From contig CAKUKM010000003.1 of NCBI GenBank assembly GCA_934663595.1, positions 1-64,000 on the forward strand: a DNA stretch of 64,000 nucleotides, in the 5' to 3' direction. This document shows positions 8,627-17,144 of this stretch, one piece after another. The stretch comes from an uncultured Clostridia bacterium. GTDB lineage: Bacteria; Bacillota; Clostridia; Christensenellales; Aristaeellaceae. Both the position numbers and the translations under genes were made by a program. Positions within the stretch are counted from its first letter, which is position 1. The number at the start of each line of letters is the position of its first letter. Below the pieces are notes generated by a model. That model was given only the letters and a program-made list of their open reading frames with translations. It ran no database searches and was not told the DNA's origin.

Positions 8627-9919
8627 TTATTCCTCCGATGCAAACGCGTCCGCGAGCGACCAGGCCGCCGCGCTCGCGCATTCGCCCTCAAAATGATAGC
8701 GCAGGCTGTGATTGCGCGGATAGATGCGCTGGGAAAACGCGATTCCGTTTACGAAGCATTCGATCGAGCTGCAATCGACATAGGCGATCAGCTCCGTTTC
8801 GTCCGATTCGGGAATCGGCGAGTCAGTAACGCGCCCGGACGGCAGAACCAGCCGCGCGCGGCCGTTTTCAGAAGAGAGCGTCAAAAGCGCGCCGTCCGGA
8901 TCGGATACGGTGAAGGCAAACGCGCCCTTCGCGCGAACGCGCAGCTCGAGGCAATCGCCGGTCAGTGAATCGATCGCACCGCCGTTCAGCAGCTCTCTTT
9001 CGCGCAGCAATTGAAGCTCCGGCGCCGGCTGCTGCAGAAGTACGCCGTTTTGCACGCTCAGCACGCGCGGAATCGTGAGCGCGCCGGCCCAGCCCTCGCT
9101 CTGGCTCGGATACGGCTTTCCCCACATGTCCATCCATGCCATCAGCATCATGCGCCCGCCCGCGGAAAATACCTGCGCGGCATAAAAATCCTCGCCCCAA
9201 TCGAGCTCCTGCGCGCATTCGAGCGCCATTTTGTCGGCCTGATACGTCCCGAACAGCGCGATATTCTTGTGCCCCGGCATTTCCATGGGCGACAGAATCA
9301 GCAGATCCTGGCCGTCCACGCGGCAGTAATTCGGGCATTCCCACATGCTGCCGAGCGCGCCGTCCGATTCGGCGAGCACGCCGAGATATCGCCATGCAAT
9401 CAGATCGCGACTGCCGTACAGAAGCGCGCAGCCGCGGCCGTCCTTCGTGCAGCCGACGACCATTCGCCATTCGTCGCCCTGCCGGAAGACCTTCGGATCG
9501 CGAAAATCCGCGCCGAAGCCGTCCGGCGAAGCGGCGATCACGGGATTGTGTTCCGATTTGACAAATGTGCGTCCGCCGTCGAAGCTGCGCGCAATGCATT
9601 GCGATTCCTTGTGCGCGCGGCGCTCGTCGTGCGCGGTGTAAATCAGCGTAAGAACGCCGCCGTCGTCCACGGCGCTGCCGGAAAAGCAGCCCTGCTCGTA
9701 GGGCTGATCGGGGCGAAGCGCCACCGGCTCGCGCGTCCAGTGGGCGAGATCGGCGCTGGAGACGTGGCCCCAGTGCATCGGCCCCCATTCGGGCGCGTCG
9801 GGATAAAACTGATAGAATGCATGATATCGCCCGCCGGCATAAATCAGGCCGTTCGGGTCGTTGATCCAGCCGCGCCCGGCGTAAATGTGATAGCGCGGCG
9901 CATAAGTATTTTCGCGCAT
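8627..9919 (-). CDS. GH32 sucrose-6-phosphate hydrolase / fructan hydrolase
   Basis: Glycoside hydrolase family 32, which cleaves beta-fructosides such as sucrose, sucrose-6-phosphate or short fructans. The three acidic catalytic signatures are present: WINDPNG (nucleophile Asp21), FRDPKVF (transition-state Asp) and WECPNYC (acid/base Glu), followed by a beta-sandwich domain. There is no signal peptide, so it is cytoplasmic and more likely to act on an imported sugar or sugar phosphate. The start at 9919 is set by AAAGGAG 8 nt upstream. It lies between asd and nfo in one operon, an unusual place for a sugar hydrolase; a LacI regulator is just beyond nfo. Confidence 0.9.
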   Translation of the reverse strand: MRENTYAPRYHIYAGRGWINDPNGLIYAGGRYHAFYQFYPDAPEWGPMHWGHVSSADLAHWTREPVALRPDQPYEQGCFSGSAVDDGGVLTLIYTAHDERRAHKESQCIARSFDGGRTFVKSEHNPVIAASPDGFGADFRDPKVFRQGDEWRMVVGCTKDGRGCALLYGSRDLIAWRYLGVLAESDGALGSMWECPNYCRVDGQDLLILSPMEMPGHKNIALFGTYQADKMALECAQELDWGEDFYAAQVFSAGGRMMLMAWMDMWGKPYPSQSEGWAGALTIPRVLSVQNGVLLQQPAPELQLLRERELLNGGAIDSLTGDCLELRVRAKGAFAFTVSDPDGALLTLSSENGRARLVLPSGRVTDSPIPESDETELIAYVDCSSIECFVNGIAFSQRIYPRNHSLRYHFEGECASAAAWSLADAFASEE

Positions 9920-9935
9920 GTCGGTCTCCTTTGCG

Positions 9936-10934
9936 TTAAATGAGCAGCTCGGCGATCTGAACCGCGTTCGTCGCCGCGCCCTTGCGAATCTGATCGCCGC
10001 AGCAGAACAGCGCAAGGCCGTTTTCGTTCGTCAAATCCTCGCGAATGCGGCCGACCTGCACCAGATCCTGATCGCTGGTCGCGAGCGGCATGGGATACTG
10101 CTTTGCGTCCAGATCGTCCACGAGCTTGCAGCCGGGAGCGCTCGCGATAGCCGCGCGCGCCTCGGCAACGGAAATCTTCCTTTCGGTCACGATCGTGGCG
10201 CTGATGGAATGCGAGCGCAGCACCGGAACGCGCACGCAGGTGCATGTCGCGCGCAGCTCGGGCAGGTGCAGTATCTTGCGGCCCTCGTTCTGCATTTTCA
10301 TTTCCTCGGTCGTGTAGCCGTTTCCGGAATCGGAGCCGATCTGGGGAAGCGCGTTGAACGCGATCTGATACGGAAACGCATTTGCCGAAAGCGGCTTTCC
10401 GGCGGCGTAATCGCGCACCTGTTCCTCCAGTTCCATCAGGCCCGCCGCGCCCGCGCCGGAAACCGCCTGATACGTCGAGGCCACCAGCGTGCGAATCGGC
10501 GAAATGCGGTTCAGCGCCGCGATCGCCGTGAGCGTAATGATCGTGGAGCAATTCGGGTTCGCAATGATGCCGCGATGCTTCCGCGCGTCGTCCGGGTTGA
10601 TTTCGGGAACGACCAGCGGAACCTCGTCGTTCATGCGAAACGCGCTGGAATTGTCGATGAATACCGCGCCGGAGCGCACGATTGCCGGCGCGAATTTGCG
10701 CGCGAGATCCGCCTGCGCCGCGCCGAGCACGATGTCGGCCCCGGCAAAGGACGCGTCCGTTGCCTCTTCAACTAGGATTTCATCGCTTCCAAACGGAATG
10801 CGGGTTCCCGCGCTGCGGGCGCTGGCGAGCGCGCGCAGGCTCGCGATCGGGAAGCGGCGCTCAAACAGTATTTTCAGCATCTCGCGCCCGACCGCGCCGG
10901 TTGCGCCGAGAACGGCGATATGATATTGCTTCAT
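9936..10934 (-). CDS. asd: Aspartate-semialdehyde dehydrogenase
   Basis: Reduces aspartyl phosphate to aspartate semialdehyde with NADPH, the branch point to lysine, threonine, methionine and diaminopimelate. The 332-residue protein begins with the NADP-binding IAVLGATGAVGREML; the active-site cysteine is Cys129 in NPNCST; SYQAVSGAGAAG and the downstream His-containing RSHSISAT segment are family hallmarks. AAGGAGG lies 7 nt before the ATG. It is 12 bp downstream of hom and 16 bp upstream of the GH32 gene, in one minus-strand operon. Confidence 0.95.
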   Translation of the reverse strand: MKQYHIAVLGATGAVGREMLKILFERRFPIASLRALASARSAGTRIPFGSDEILVEEATDASFAGADIVLGAAQADLARKFAPAIVRSGAVFIDNSSAFRMNDEVPLVVPEINPDDARKHRGIIANPNCSTIITLTAIAALNRISPIRTLVASTYQAVSGAGAAGLMELEEQVRDYAAGKPLSANAFPYQIAFNALPQIGSDSGNGYTTEEMKMQNEGRKILHLPELRATCTCVRVPVLRSHSISATIVTERKISVAEARAAIASAPGCKLVDDLDAKQYPMPLATSDQDLVQVGRIREDLTNENGLALFCCGDQIRKGAATNAVQIAELLI

Positions 10935-10946
10935 GAAGATTCCTCC

Positions 10947-12107
10947 TTATTCCTCCAGGGCGCGCACGCCCGCGAAAAACAGCGATTGATCGCGCATTCG
11001 AATCGACGCGGCCAGCGCGTGCATGCGGTCGATCGACATCGGATAGGTCAGATACAGATTCGCGTCGCCGTTGCCGCGCAGCTTTTCGGCCGGCACGCTC
11101 AGGCGCGACGTGGTGCGCACGTAATAGCGGTGCTCGCGCTGCGAATTGTCGATTTCGGCGTGTCCGGCGATCGGCGCGCCCGCGAGCGGCGACGAGCCGG
11201 AGAGAATCGCGTCCAGATCGAGAACGACGTTCGCCGCCGTGGGATTCTTGCCCGCGCCCTGGCCGAAGAACGATTGCAGCCCCACGCGCCGGCCAATCAG
11301 GCTGATCAGATTGTCGTTGCGGTGAACGGAGGCCTCCACCTCGTTGAAATGCACCAGCGTCGGCTCCACGAACGCGCAGATTCGGCCCATCGAGACGCGC
11401 TCGGCATGGGCGATGAGGCGGCAGACCAGCCCGAGCTTGCGAAACGCCGATACGTCCTGCCGGGTGATGCGGCGAATGCCCTCGACGTTGATCGTTTCAG
11501 GATCGACGTATTTTCCGAATGCGAGCGACGAGGCAATGCACAGCTTCGACCGCGCGTCCAGCCCGTCGATATCCGCGCTCGGGTCCGCCTCGGCATAGCC
11601 GGCGCGCTGTGCCTGCGCGAGCACCTCAGCAAAATCCGCCCCGCCGGTCTGCATCGTGTCCAGAATCAGATTCGTGGTGCCGTTGACGATGCCGTAAACC
11701 GCGTCGATCGTATCCACGTGCCGCAGCCGCGCGAGATTATAAAGATACGGGATGCCGCCGCCGACGCTTGCGGAAAATTTCAGCTGCACGCCGCGCAGCT
11801 GCGCGATCGTCCGCAGTTCCTCCAAATGGTAGGAGAGCATCCATTTGTTCGCCGTTACCACATTTTTGCCCGCCTGAAGCGCGCGCAGCACGTCATCATA
11901 TGCCGGATCCATGCCGCCCATGACTTCCACAATCGTATCAATCTCCGGATCGGACAGAATTTCGTCGAACGATCCGGTCCACAGCGCGCCCAGCTCCGGG
12001 CGCGGCCGGCGCGTCAGCACGCGCTTTACCTGAATGTCCTGCCTTCCGGCGAGCTGCTCCATTACGCCGCTCCCCACGACGCCCATGCCCAACAGACCGA
12101 TTTTCAT
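10947..12107 (-). CDS. hom: Homoserine dehydrogenase with a degenerate ACT tail
   Basis: Reduces aspartate semialdehyde to homoserine with NAD(P)H, the step after Asd. Visible: Rossmann start KIGLLGMGVVGSGV, ANKWMLSYH near residue 80, and the catalytic-domain segment GYAEADPSADIDGLDARSK near 175-193. At 386 residues it is shorter than the common 430-residue form. The last 65 residues start like an ACT strand (RYYVRT) but then lose the pattern, so feedback control by threonine may be weak or different. The start at 12107 aligns with the family; the ribosome binding site (GGGGA) is modest. The gene faces thrC across a 140-bp region with a strong minus-strand promoter. Confidence 0.92.
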   Translation of the reverse strand: MKIGLLGMGVVGSGVMEQLAGRQDIQVKRVLTRRPRPELGALWTGSFDEILSDPEIDTIVEVMGGMDPAYDDVLRALQAGKNVVTANKWMLSYHLEELRTIAQLRGVQLKFSASVGGGIPYLYNLARLRHVDTIDAVYGIVNGTTNLILDTMQTGGADFAEVLAQAQRAGYAEADPSADIDGLDARSKLCIASSLAFGKYVDPETINVEGIRRITRQDVSAFRKLGLVCRLIAHAERVSMGRICAFVEPTLVHFNEVEASVHRNDNLISLIGRRVGLQSFFGQGAGKNPTAANVVLDLDAILSGSSPLAGAPIAGHAEIDNSQREHRYYVRTTSRLSVPAEKLRGNGDANLYLTYPMSIDRMHALAASIRMRDQSLFFAGVRALEE

Positions 12108-12199
12108 TGTATCCCCAGCCTTCGCGGTTTCCTGCGCAAACCTGTCATCAGGAATTAATGTGTATTTCCATAGAAAACACTTGTTTCTTTGGTGAATAC

Positions 12200-12228
12200 A
12201 ATATATCATAGAATCAGAAAAAAGTCAA
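12200..12228 (-). promoter_or_regulatory. Promoter for the hom-asd-GH32-nfo operon
   Basis: TTGACT-N17-TATATT on the minus strand. The plus strand has only a weaker, overlapping candidate for thrC (TTGTTT at 12181, TATCAT at 12204, 17-bp spacer), so the two operons may compete for RNA polymerase. I saw no T-box or other riboswitch in this gap. Confidence 0.65.
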
Positions 12229-12247
12229 AGGCAAAGGGGAGAGAATT

Positions 12248-13723
12248 ATGAGAATTTGTTCCACGCGATCGGAGAATCACGCCGTAACCGCGCCCGAGGC
12301 GGTGCTTGCGGGCATCGCGCCGGACGGCGGGCTGTATGTGCCGGACGATTTCTCCGAGCTGCACTTAAATCCCGCGGATGCGCTGGTGATGTCCGCCGTC
12401 GATATTTCCGCCGCGGTGGTGGGGCGGCTGCTCCCGGGCTTTGATTCGATGCATGCGCTGATTGAGCGCGCCTATCGAGGAAAATTTGAAACGGACGACC
12501 TGACGCCGGTGGTCAATGTGGGCGACGCATATGTGCTGGAGCTGTTCCGCGGGCCGACCTCGGCGTTTAAGGATGTGGCGCTTTCGGTGCTGCCGCATCT
12601 GATTTGCGCGTCCAGAGAGAAGCTGGGCGTGACGGACGAGATCGCGATCCTGGCCGCGACCAGCGGCGATACCGGCAAGGCCGCGCTCGAGGGCTTTCAC
12701 GACGTGCCGGGCACGCGCATCATCGTGTTTTATCCGGACGGCGGCGTCAGCGACGTGCAGCGCGCGCAGATGGTCACGCAGCAGGGAAGCAACGTCCGCG
12801 TTTGCGCAATCAAGGGCAATTTTGATGACGCGCAGACGGGCGTGAAGGAAATTTTCGCCTCCAATCGCCGCGAGGGCTGGGCGGAAAAGGGCGGCGTGCG
12901 CCTTTCGAGCGCGAATTCGATCAATCTGGGCCGCCTCGCGCCGCAGGTCGCTTACTATTATAAGGCATATGCCGATCTGGTGCTGACCGGCTCGATCGCG
13001 CTGGGCGACGAGGTGAATTTCGTGGTGCCGACCGGCAATTTCGGCGATATCCTCGCCGGCGAATTTGCGCGCAGAATGGGCCTTCCGGTTGCGAAGCTGA
13101 TCTGCGCGTCGAATGCGAACAACGTGCTGACCGATTTCATCCGCACCGGCCGCTACGATCGCCGCCGGCCGTTCCACAAGACGATTTCGCCGTCGATGGA
13201 CATTCTGGTATCGAGCAATCTGGAGCGGTATCTCTATCTCGCGTCCGGTGGCGATACGAAGCTGGTGGCGCGGCTGATGGGCGCGCTGAAGGACGAGGGC
13301 GCGTATCAGGCGCCGGAAATGCTCGTGGACGCAATGCACCGGCGCTTCGGCGCGTATTGCGCGAGCGACGCGATGTGCGCGCAGGTAATTCGCCGCGTGT
13401 GGGACGAGCAGCGCTATCTGCTCGATCCGCATACCGCGGTCGCGTGGTCGGCGATGGAACAGTTCCGCGCCGAGGCCGATAACGGACTGGCCACGGTCGT
13501 TCTGGCCACGGCCTCGCCGTATAAATTCTCGCGCGACGTGCTGAAATCGATTTCCGGAACGGAGATTGCAAACGGCTTTGAGGCGATGGACGCGCTGGCG
13601 GCGCGCACGGGCGTGCCGGTTCCGAAAAATCTCGAGGCGCTGCGCGATCGGAAGCCGCGGTTTACCGATTGCGTCGAAAAGGACGAAATGCTCTCCTACG
13701 TCCAGAAGGCGGTGCAGGTATGA
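12248..13723 (+). CDS. thrC: Threonine synthase
   Basis: PLP enzyme converting O-phosphohomoserine to threonine. The 491-residue length fits the longer threonine synthase form. The PLP lysine is Lys108 in GPTSAFKD; the glycine-rich phosphate loop ATSGDTGKAALEGF and FVVPTGNFGDILAG are present. GGGGAGAG precedes the ATG. The stop overlaps the start of thrB by four bases (ATGA), implying translational coupling. Together with hom and asd on the other side of the intergenic region the local genes cover aspartyl phosphate to threonine, apart from aspartokinase, which is not in view. Confidence 0.95.
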   Translation: MRICSTRSENHAVTAPEAVLAGIAPDGGLYVPDDFSELHLNPADALVMSAVDISAAVVGRLLPGFDSMHALIERAYRGKFETDDLTPVVNVGDAYVLELFRGPTSAFKDVALSVLPHLICASREKLGVTDEIAILAATSGDTGKAALEGFHDVPGTRIIVFYPDGGVSDVQRAQMVTQQGSNVRVCAIKGNFDDAQTGVKEIFASNRREGWAEKGGVRLSSANSINLGRLAPQVAYYYKAYADLVLTGSIALGDEVNFVVPTGNFGDILAGEFARRMGLPVAKLICASNANNVLTDFIRTGRYDRRRPFHKTISPSMDILVSSNLERYLYLASGGDTKLVARLMGALKDEGAYQAPEMLVDAMHRRFGAYCASDAMCAQVIRRVWDEQRYLLDPHTAVAWSAMEQFRAEADNGLATVVLATASPYKFSRDVLKSISGTEIANGFEAMDALAARTGVPVPKNLEALRDRKPRFTDCVEKDEMLSYVQKAVQV

Positions 13724-14610
13724 TTCGCGCAATCGTGCCGGCGACGACCGCCAATCTCGGCCCGGGCTTTGATTCGCTGGGCTGCGCGCTTTCGCTGTAC
13801 GCGCGGTTTGAATGCGAGCCAATCGCATCCGGCCTTCAGATCGAGGGCTGCGCGGCGGAATACCGGAATGAAAACAATCTGTTCGTGCGCGCGTTTCGCC
13901 GCGCCGAGCGCGAAATGAACGCAGCTGCAATGCCGATTCGCGTGCGAATCGATACGGACGTTCCCGCGTCCCGCGGCCTCGGCTCCAGCGCGACGCTCGC
14001 GGTGGGCGGCGTGCTCGCGGCGAACGCGCTGCATGGAAATCCGCTGAATGAAGAGGCGTGCCTCGCGCTGGCCGTGGAGCTGGAGGGGCATCCCGACAAC
14101 GCCGCGCCGGCGCTGCTCGGCGGCATGCGCGCTTCGTTTATGGATTCGGGGAAACCGGTTGCGGCCGAGGTGCCGATTGCCGAAAACGTTGGCTTTATCG
14201 CAATGATTCCGAATTTTGAAACGAGGACGAGCGACATGCGCCGCGCGCTGCCCGAGAGCGTGCCGATGAAGGACGCGATCTTCAATTTAAGCCGCGTGGC
14301 GGTGCTGCTGCGCGCCATGGAGACGGGCGAAATGGAGCTGATCGGCCGGGCCATGCAGGATCGCCTGCATCAGCCGTATCGCGCGGGGCTGATCCGGGAA
14401 TGCGATCGCGCGCGGGCGGCGGCGCTTGCTTCCGGCGCGGCGGCGTTTTGCATCAGCGGCTCGGGCTCGACCTGCCTCGCAATTGCCGAGGCGGCGCGCG
14501 CGGAGCAAATCGCCGGAAAAATCCGCGAGGCGCTGGCGGAATCGGAATGCGAATGGCGCGTGCTCGCGCTGAAGCCCGATCGCACCGGCGCGCAGGTGAG
14601 AAACGCATAG
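13720..14610 (+). CDS. thrB: Homoserine kinase
   Basis: GHMP-family kinase that phosphorylates homoserine, supplying the substrate of ThrC. 296 residues, usual length. Seen: N-terminal VPATTANLGPGFDSLG, the ATP-binding PASRGLGSSATLAVGG near residue 85, and the C-terminal GSGSTC motif. The start is fixed by the ATGA overlap with thrC. The order thrC-thrB is the reverse of the more familiar hom-thrC-thrB arrangement only in that hom is on the opposite strand. Confidence 0.95.
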   Translation: MIRAIVPATTANLGPGFDSLGCALSLYARFECEPIASGLQIEGCAAEYRNENNLFVRAFRRAEREMNAAAMPIRVRIDTDVPASRGLGSSATLAVGGVLAANALHGNPLNEEACLALAVELEGHPDNAAPALLGGMRASFMDSGKPVAAEVPIAENVGFIAMIPNFETRTSDMRRALPESVPMKDAIFNLSRVAVLLRAMETGEMELIGRAMQDRLHQPYRAGLIRECDRARAAALASGAAAFCISGSGSTCLAIAEAARAEQIAGKIREALAESECEWRVLALKPDRTGAQVRNA

Positions 14611-14617
14611 AACGTCT

Positions 14618-14669
14618 AATCCCTCCCGGGAGCGCATAGCATAGACCAGCGAGTGCGACGGGAGGGATT
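14618..14669 (+). promoter_or_regulatory. Inverted repeat burying the sipL ribosome binding site
   Basis: An 11-bp perfect inverted repeat, AATCCCTCCCG at 14618-14628 and CGGGAGGGATT at 14659-14669, with a 30-nt loop. The right arm contains the GGAGGG ribosome binding site of sipL (start 14676). Transcripts entering from thrB would fold the site shut; transcripts starting inside the loop would leave it free. It could also act as a weak terminator for thrB, though no U-run follows. Confidence 0.6.
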
Positions 14670-14675
14670 GTTTAT

Positions 14676-16187
14676 ATGGCGCTGGAAACGAGCAAAAAGA
14701 CCATCGAGGTGGAGACGCTGATTGGCGCGCGCTATTCGCAGGCGCTGATTCGCGCGGAGACGCTGGTGCCGGGCGCGGGTCGCGAAGCGATCGAGCCGCT
14801 GCTTTCCGAGGCGAGTCTTTCGGTGACGGGAACGGATGTGCAGACTGATCGCGTGGTGCTGGACGGCACGGCGTATTGCCAGTCGGTCTATCGCCAGGGC
14901 GAGGAGACGACGCTGCGCGCGCTGACGGCGCAGGCGACGCTCAGTCAGGTGATTGAGATTCCCGGCGCGGCGCCGGGCATGCTCGCGCGCGTGAACGCGC
15001 AGGTGGAGCATGTCGAATCCAAATATGAAAACGGCCACATGGTATTTCTGATTACCTGCGGCCTGCGCGCGCAGATTCTGCAGCTGCGCCAGACGGAAAT
15101 CATCGACGAAATCTCGGGCGTGGACGGCCTACAGACCGTATACGAGGAGCTGTGCTCGTGCAAGCTGGCGGCGGATACGGACGCGGACGTGCTGGTCAAG
15201 GGCGAGGTCGCGCTGCCGGTGGCGCTGGACGCGCGCACATCGCTGATGGATTGGGGCGAGGCGGTGATCGAGAGCGCGGAGGCGGATCTCGGCGGCCTGC
15301 GCGTAAAGGGCAGGGTGCTGATTGAAACGCTGATTGCGAGCGGCGTGGCCGGGCGGCCGGCGGCGCTGGTGAAGTATCCGATGGAATTCGACCGGCTGAT
15401 CGAGCTTCCGGACTGGCTGGTTCGCGACGCGTTTGCGTGCGCCTCGCTGAAGCGCGTGCAATCGCAGGTGGAGCACGAGGCCGAGGGCGAGGACGCGACG
15501 CTTACCATCGAGGCGGAGGTGCATATCGCAGTGCAGGCAAACGCCCGCGATTGCGTGCGCGCGCTCCGGGACGCGTACACCACCGAGGGAAACGCGCTCG
15601 AGATCACGGCCAGCGATCTGACGGTGTGCAAAAACATCGACCGCGCGGAATTTACCGAAAGCGTGCGCGGAACGGTGCTGCTGGGCGAAAACGCGCCGGG
15701 CGTTGGAACGGTGGTTGCGGTGCGCGTGCGGCCGGAGCTGAGCGGAATTGCGCATGAGGACGGCAAAAACCGGCTCGAGGGCGTGCTGGAGGCCACGGTG
15801 CTCTATATGCCCGGCGGCAGCGATTTGCCCACGGCCGCGCAGGCGGAGCTGCCGTTTTCCATCGACGCGCCCGTGAATCTGACCGATGACAGCTGGATTG
15901 CGATTCACGTATTGAGCGCCGAGGCGAACGCGCTGATGAGCGATCGTCTGGAGATGAAAACGATGCTGCGCGTGTGCTGCGAAACGCGCGAGCGCGAAAC
16001 AGTCAGGGTGGTGCTGGATGCGGCGGAGGGCGCGCCCGTTGCGCGGAGGCCGGGAATGGTGCTGCTCTGGCCGGAAACGGGCGAAACGGCATGGGACATC
16101 GGCAAGAAATACGCGATACCGACCGGCGCAGTCGCCGGAAGCGAAGGCGCAATCGAGCCGGGCAAACCGATTCTGCTGAAGCTGTAA
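14676..16187 (+). CDS. sipL: SipL-like spore coat morphogenetic protein (SPOCS + LysM)
   Basis: In Clostridia, SipL binds SpoIVA and is needed for coat assembly around the forespore. This 503-residue protein has the tandem SPOCS (DUF3794) repeats over residues about 1-440, recognisable from the recurring pattern of short strands with QVEHVE near 110 and SQVEHEAEG near 268, and a C-terminal LysM domain (about 455-503: WPETGETAWDIGKKY, ending KPILLKL), the arrangement known for SipL. No signal peptide. Its ribosome binding site lies in an inverted repeat. It is the clearest evidence that the organism makes endospores. Sporulation sigma-factor control is expected but I did not identify the promoter. 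Confidence 0.88.
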   Translation: MALETSKKTIEVETLIGARYSQALIRAETLVPGAGREAIEPLLSEASLSVTGTDVQTDRVVLDGTAYCQSVYRQGEETTLRALTAQATLSQVIEIPGAAPGMLARVNAQVEHVESKYENGHMVFLITCGLRAQILQLRQTEIIDEISGVDGLQTVYEELCSCKLAADTDADVLVKGEVALPVALDARTSLMDWGEAVIESAEADLGGLRVKGRVLIETLIASGVAGRPAALVKYPMEFDRLIELPDWLVRDAFACASLKRVQSQVEHEAEGEDATLTIEAEVHIAVQANARDCVRALRDAYTTEGNALEITASDLTVCKNIDRAEFTESVRGTVLLGENAPGVGTVVAVRVRPELSGIAHEDGKNRLEGVLEATVLYMPGGSDLPTAAQAELPFSIDAPVNLTDDSWIAIHVLSAEANALMSDRLEMKTMLRVCCETRERETVRVVLDAAEGAPVARRPGMVLLWPETGETAWDIGKKYAIPTGAVAGSEGAIEPGKPILLKL

Positions 16188-16193
16188 TTTTCC

Positions 16194-16221
16194 AAAAAGG
16201 CCGCGATTCGCGGCTTTTTTT
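16194..16221 (+). terminator. Terminator after sipL
   Basis: GCCGCGATTCGCGGC followed by seven T residues, starting 12 bp after the stop codon. Confidence 0.85.
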
Positions 16222-16250
16222 GTGATACAATGGGGAAAGGGGGCGAATGC

Positions 16251-16730
16251 ATGACGTTTGAGAGCATTGCGAATTATCCGCGCGGCACGCTGCTCGCGAT
16301 TCTGAAAAGAGCCTATTCCTTTGACGCGCGCTGCGAGGCGTGCTGGGGAGAAAGCTGGGCGGAATTCGACGCGTTCTTTTATGATCGGCCGCAAATCGCG
16401 GAGAGCTGCGGGCTGATGACCGTGCTGAACGGCCGGCCGGTCGGATTCGTGTCGTGGAACCCGACGTTTCTTCCCGAGCGCGTGGAAATCGGTCACAATG
16501 GAATTCTGGCCGAATTCAAGGGGCGGGGACTGGGAAACGCGCAGATGCGCGAAGCGGTGCGCCGCATTGCACGCCTGAAGCCGGGCAGAATCGCGGTATG
16601 GACCAGCGAAATCTGTATTCCCGCGCAGCATATGTATGAAAGCGCGGGCTTTCGCCGCATCGGAGCGCGGGAAAATCGCGATTTCGACGCGTTTTCCGGC
16701 GCGCGGATCGATTATGAATTGCGGCTATAG
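16251..16730 (+). CDS. GNAT-family acetyltransferase
   Basis: A 159-residue GCN5-type N-acetyltransferase of unknown substrate. The acetyl-CoA binding motif A is visible as IGHNGILAEFKGRGLGNAQM (about 78-97), preceded by a core strand and followed by a C-terminal YESAGFRRIG segment. The start at 16251 has AAAGGGGG 6 nt upstream and excludes the weaker ATG 21 bp earlier. It overlaps the 3' end of the convergent YolD gene by 6 bp. Confidence 0.85.
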   Translation: MTFESIANYPRGTLLAILKRAYSFDARCEACWGESWAEFDAFFYDRPQIAESCGLMTVLNGRPVGFVSWNPTFLPERVEIGHNGILAEFKGRGLGNAQMREAVRRIARLKPGRIAVWTSEICIPAQHMYESAGFRRIGARENRDFDAFSGARIDYELRL

Positions 16731-17129
16731 CGCCGGCGATTCCACGGCGTAAATATCGTCGATGGCGATGCTGCGGCCGTCGGTCAGGCGCACGCTGCGC
16801 AGGGCGGAATCGATGCGTTTGATCGCGCAGACGATCGGAACATACGCGCCGCCATCCTTGGCCGCGTCCGGGATGAATACGGTCAGCGTCGCCTCCGGGC
16901 GCTCCATCGCCGCCAGCGCGCGCAGACGCGCGTCGAGCGCGGCCTTTTCATCGTCGCTCAATTCAATGCGCGGAAGCGTTTCGCGCGCGGTTTCGCTCAG
17001 CGCATCGTCGTATCCGGCCAACGCGGCGAACGGAAGAAACTGCGCCGCGCGATTGCGCATCGGCATCGGCGGGTGTCTTTGGGAAACGGGGCGGGGGAGA
17101 TGGAGAAGCTCGTCGTAGCGTCCGGACAT
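16725..17129 (-). CDS. YolD-like protein
   Basis: A 134-residue member of the YolD-like family, which typically accompanies Y-family polymerases and is thought to modulate them. The N-terminal pattern MRNRAAQFLPFAALAGYDDA, followed by an acidic alpha-helical stretch and a C-terminal strand domain (RLTDGRSIAIDDI), fits the family. The gene starts 15 bp downstream of the polymerase gene on the same strand, matching the usual pairing. Its direct biochemical role is not established. Confidence 0.75.
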   Translation of the reverse strand: MSGRYDELLHLPRPVSQRHPPMPMRNRAAQFLPFAALAGYDDALSETARETLPRIELSDDEKAALDARLRALAAMERPEATLTVFIPDAAKDGGAYVPIVCAIKRIDSALRSVRLTDGRSIAIDDIYAVESPAL

Positions 17130-17144
17130 GGTTTCCTCCCTGAT

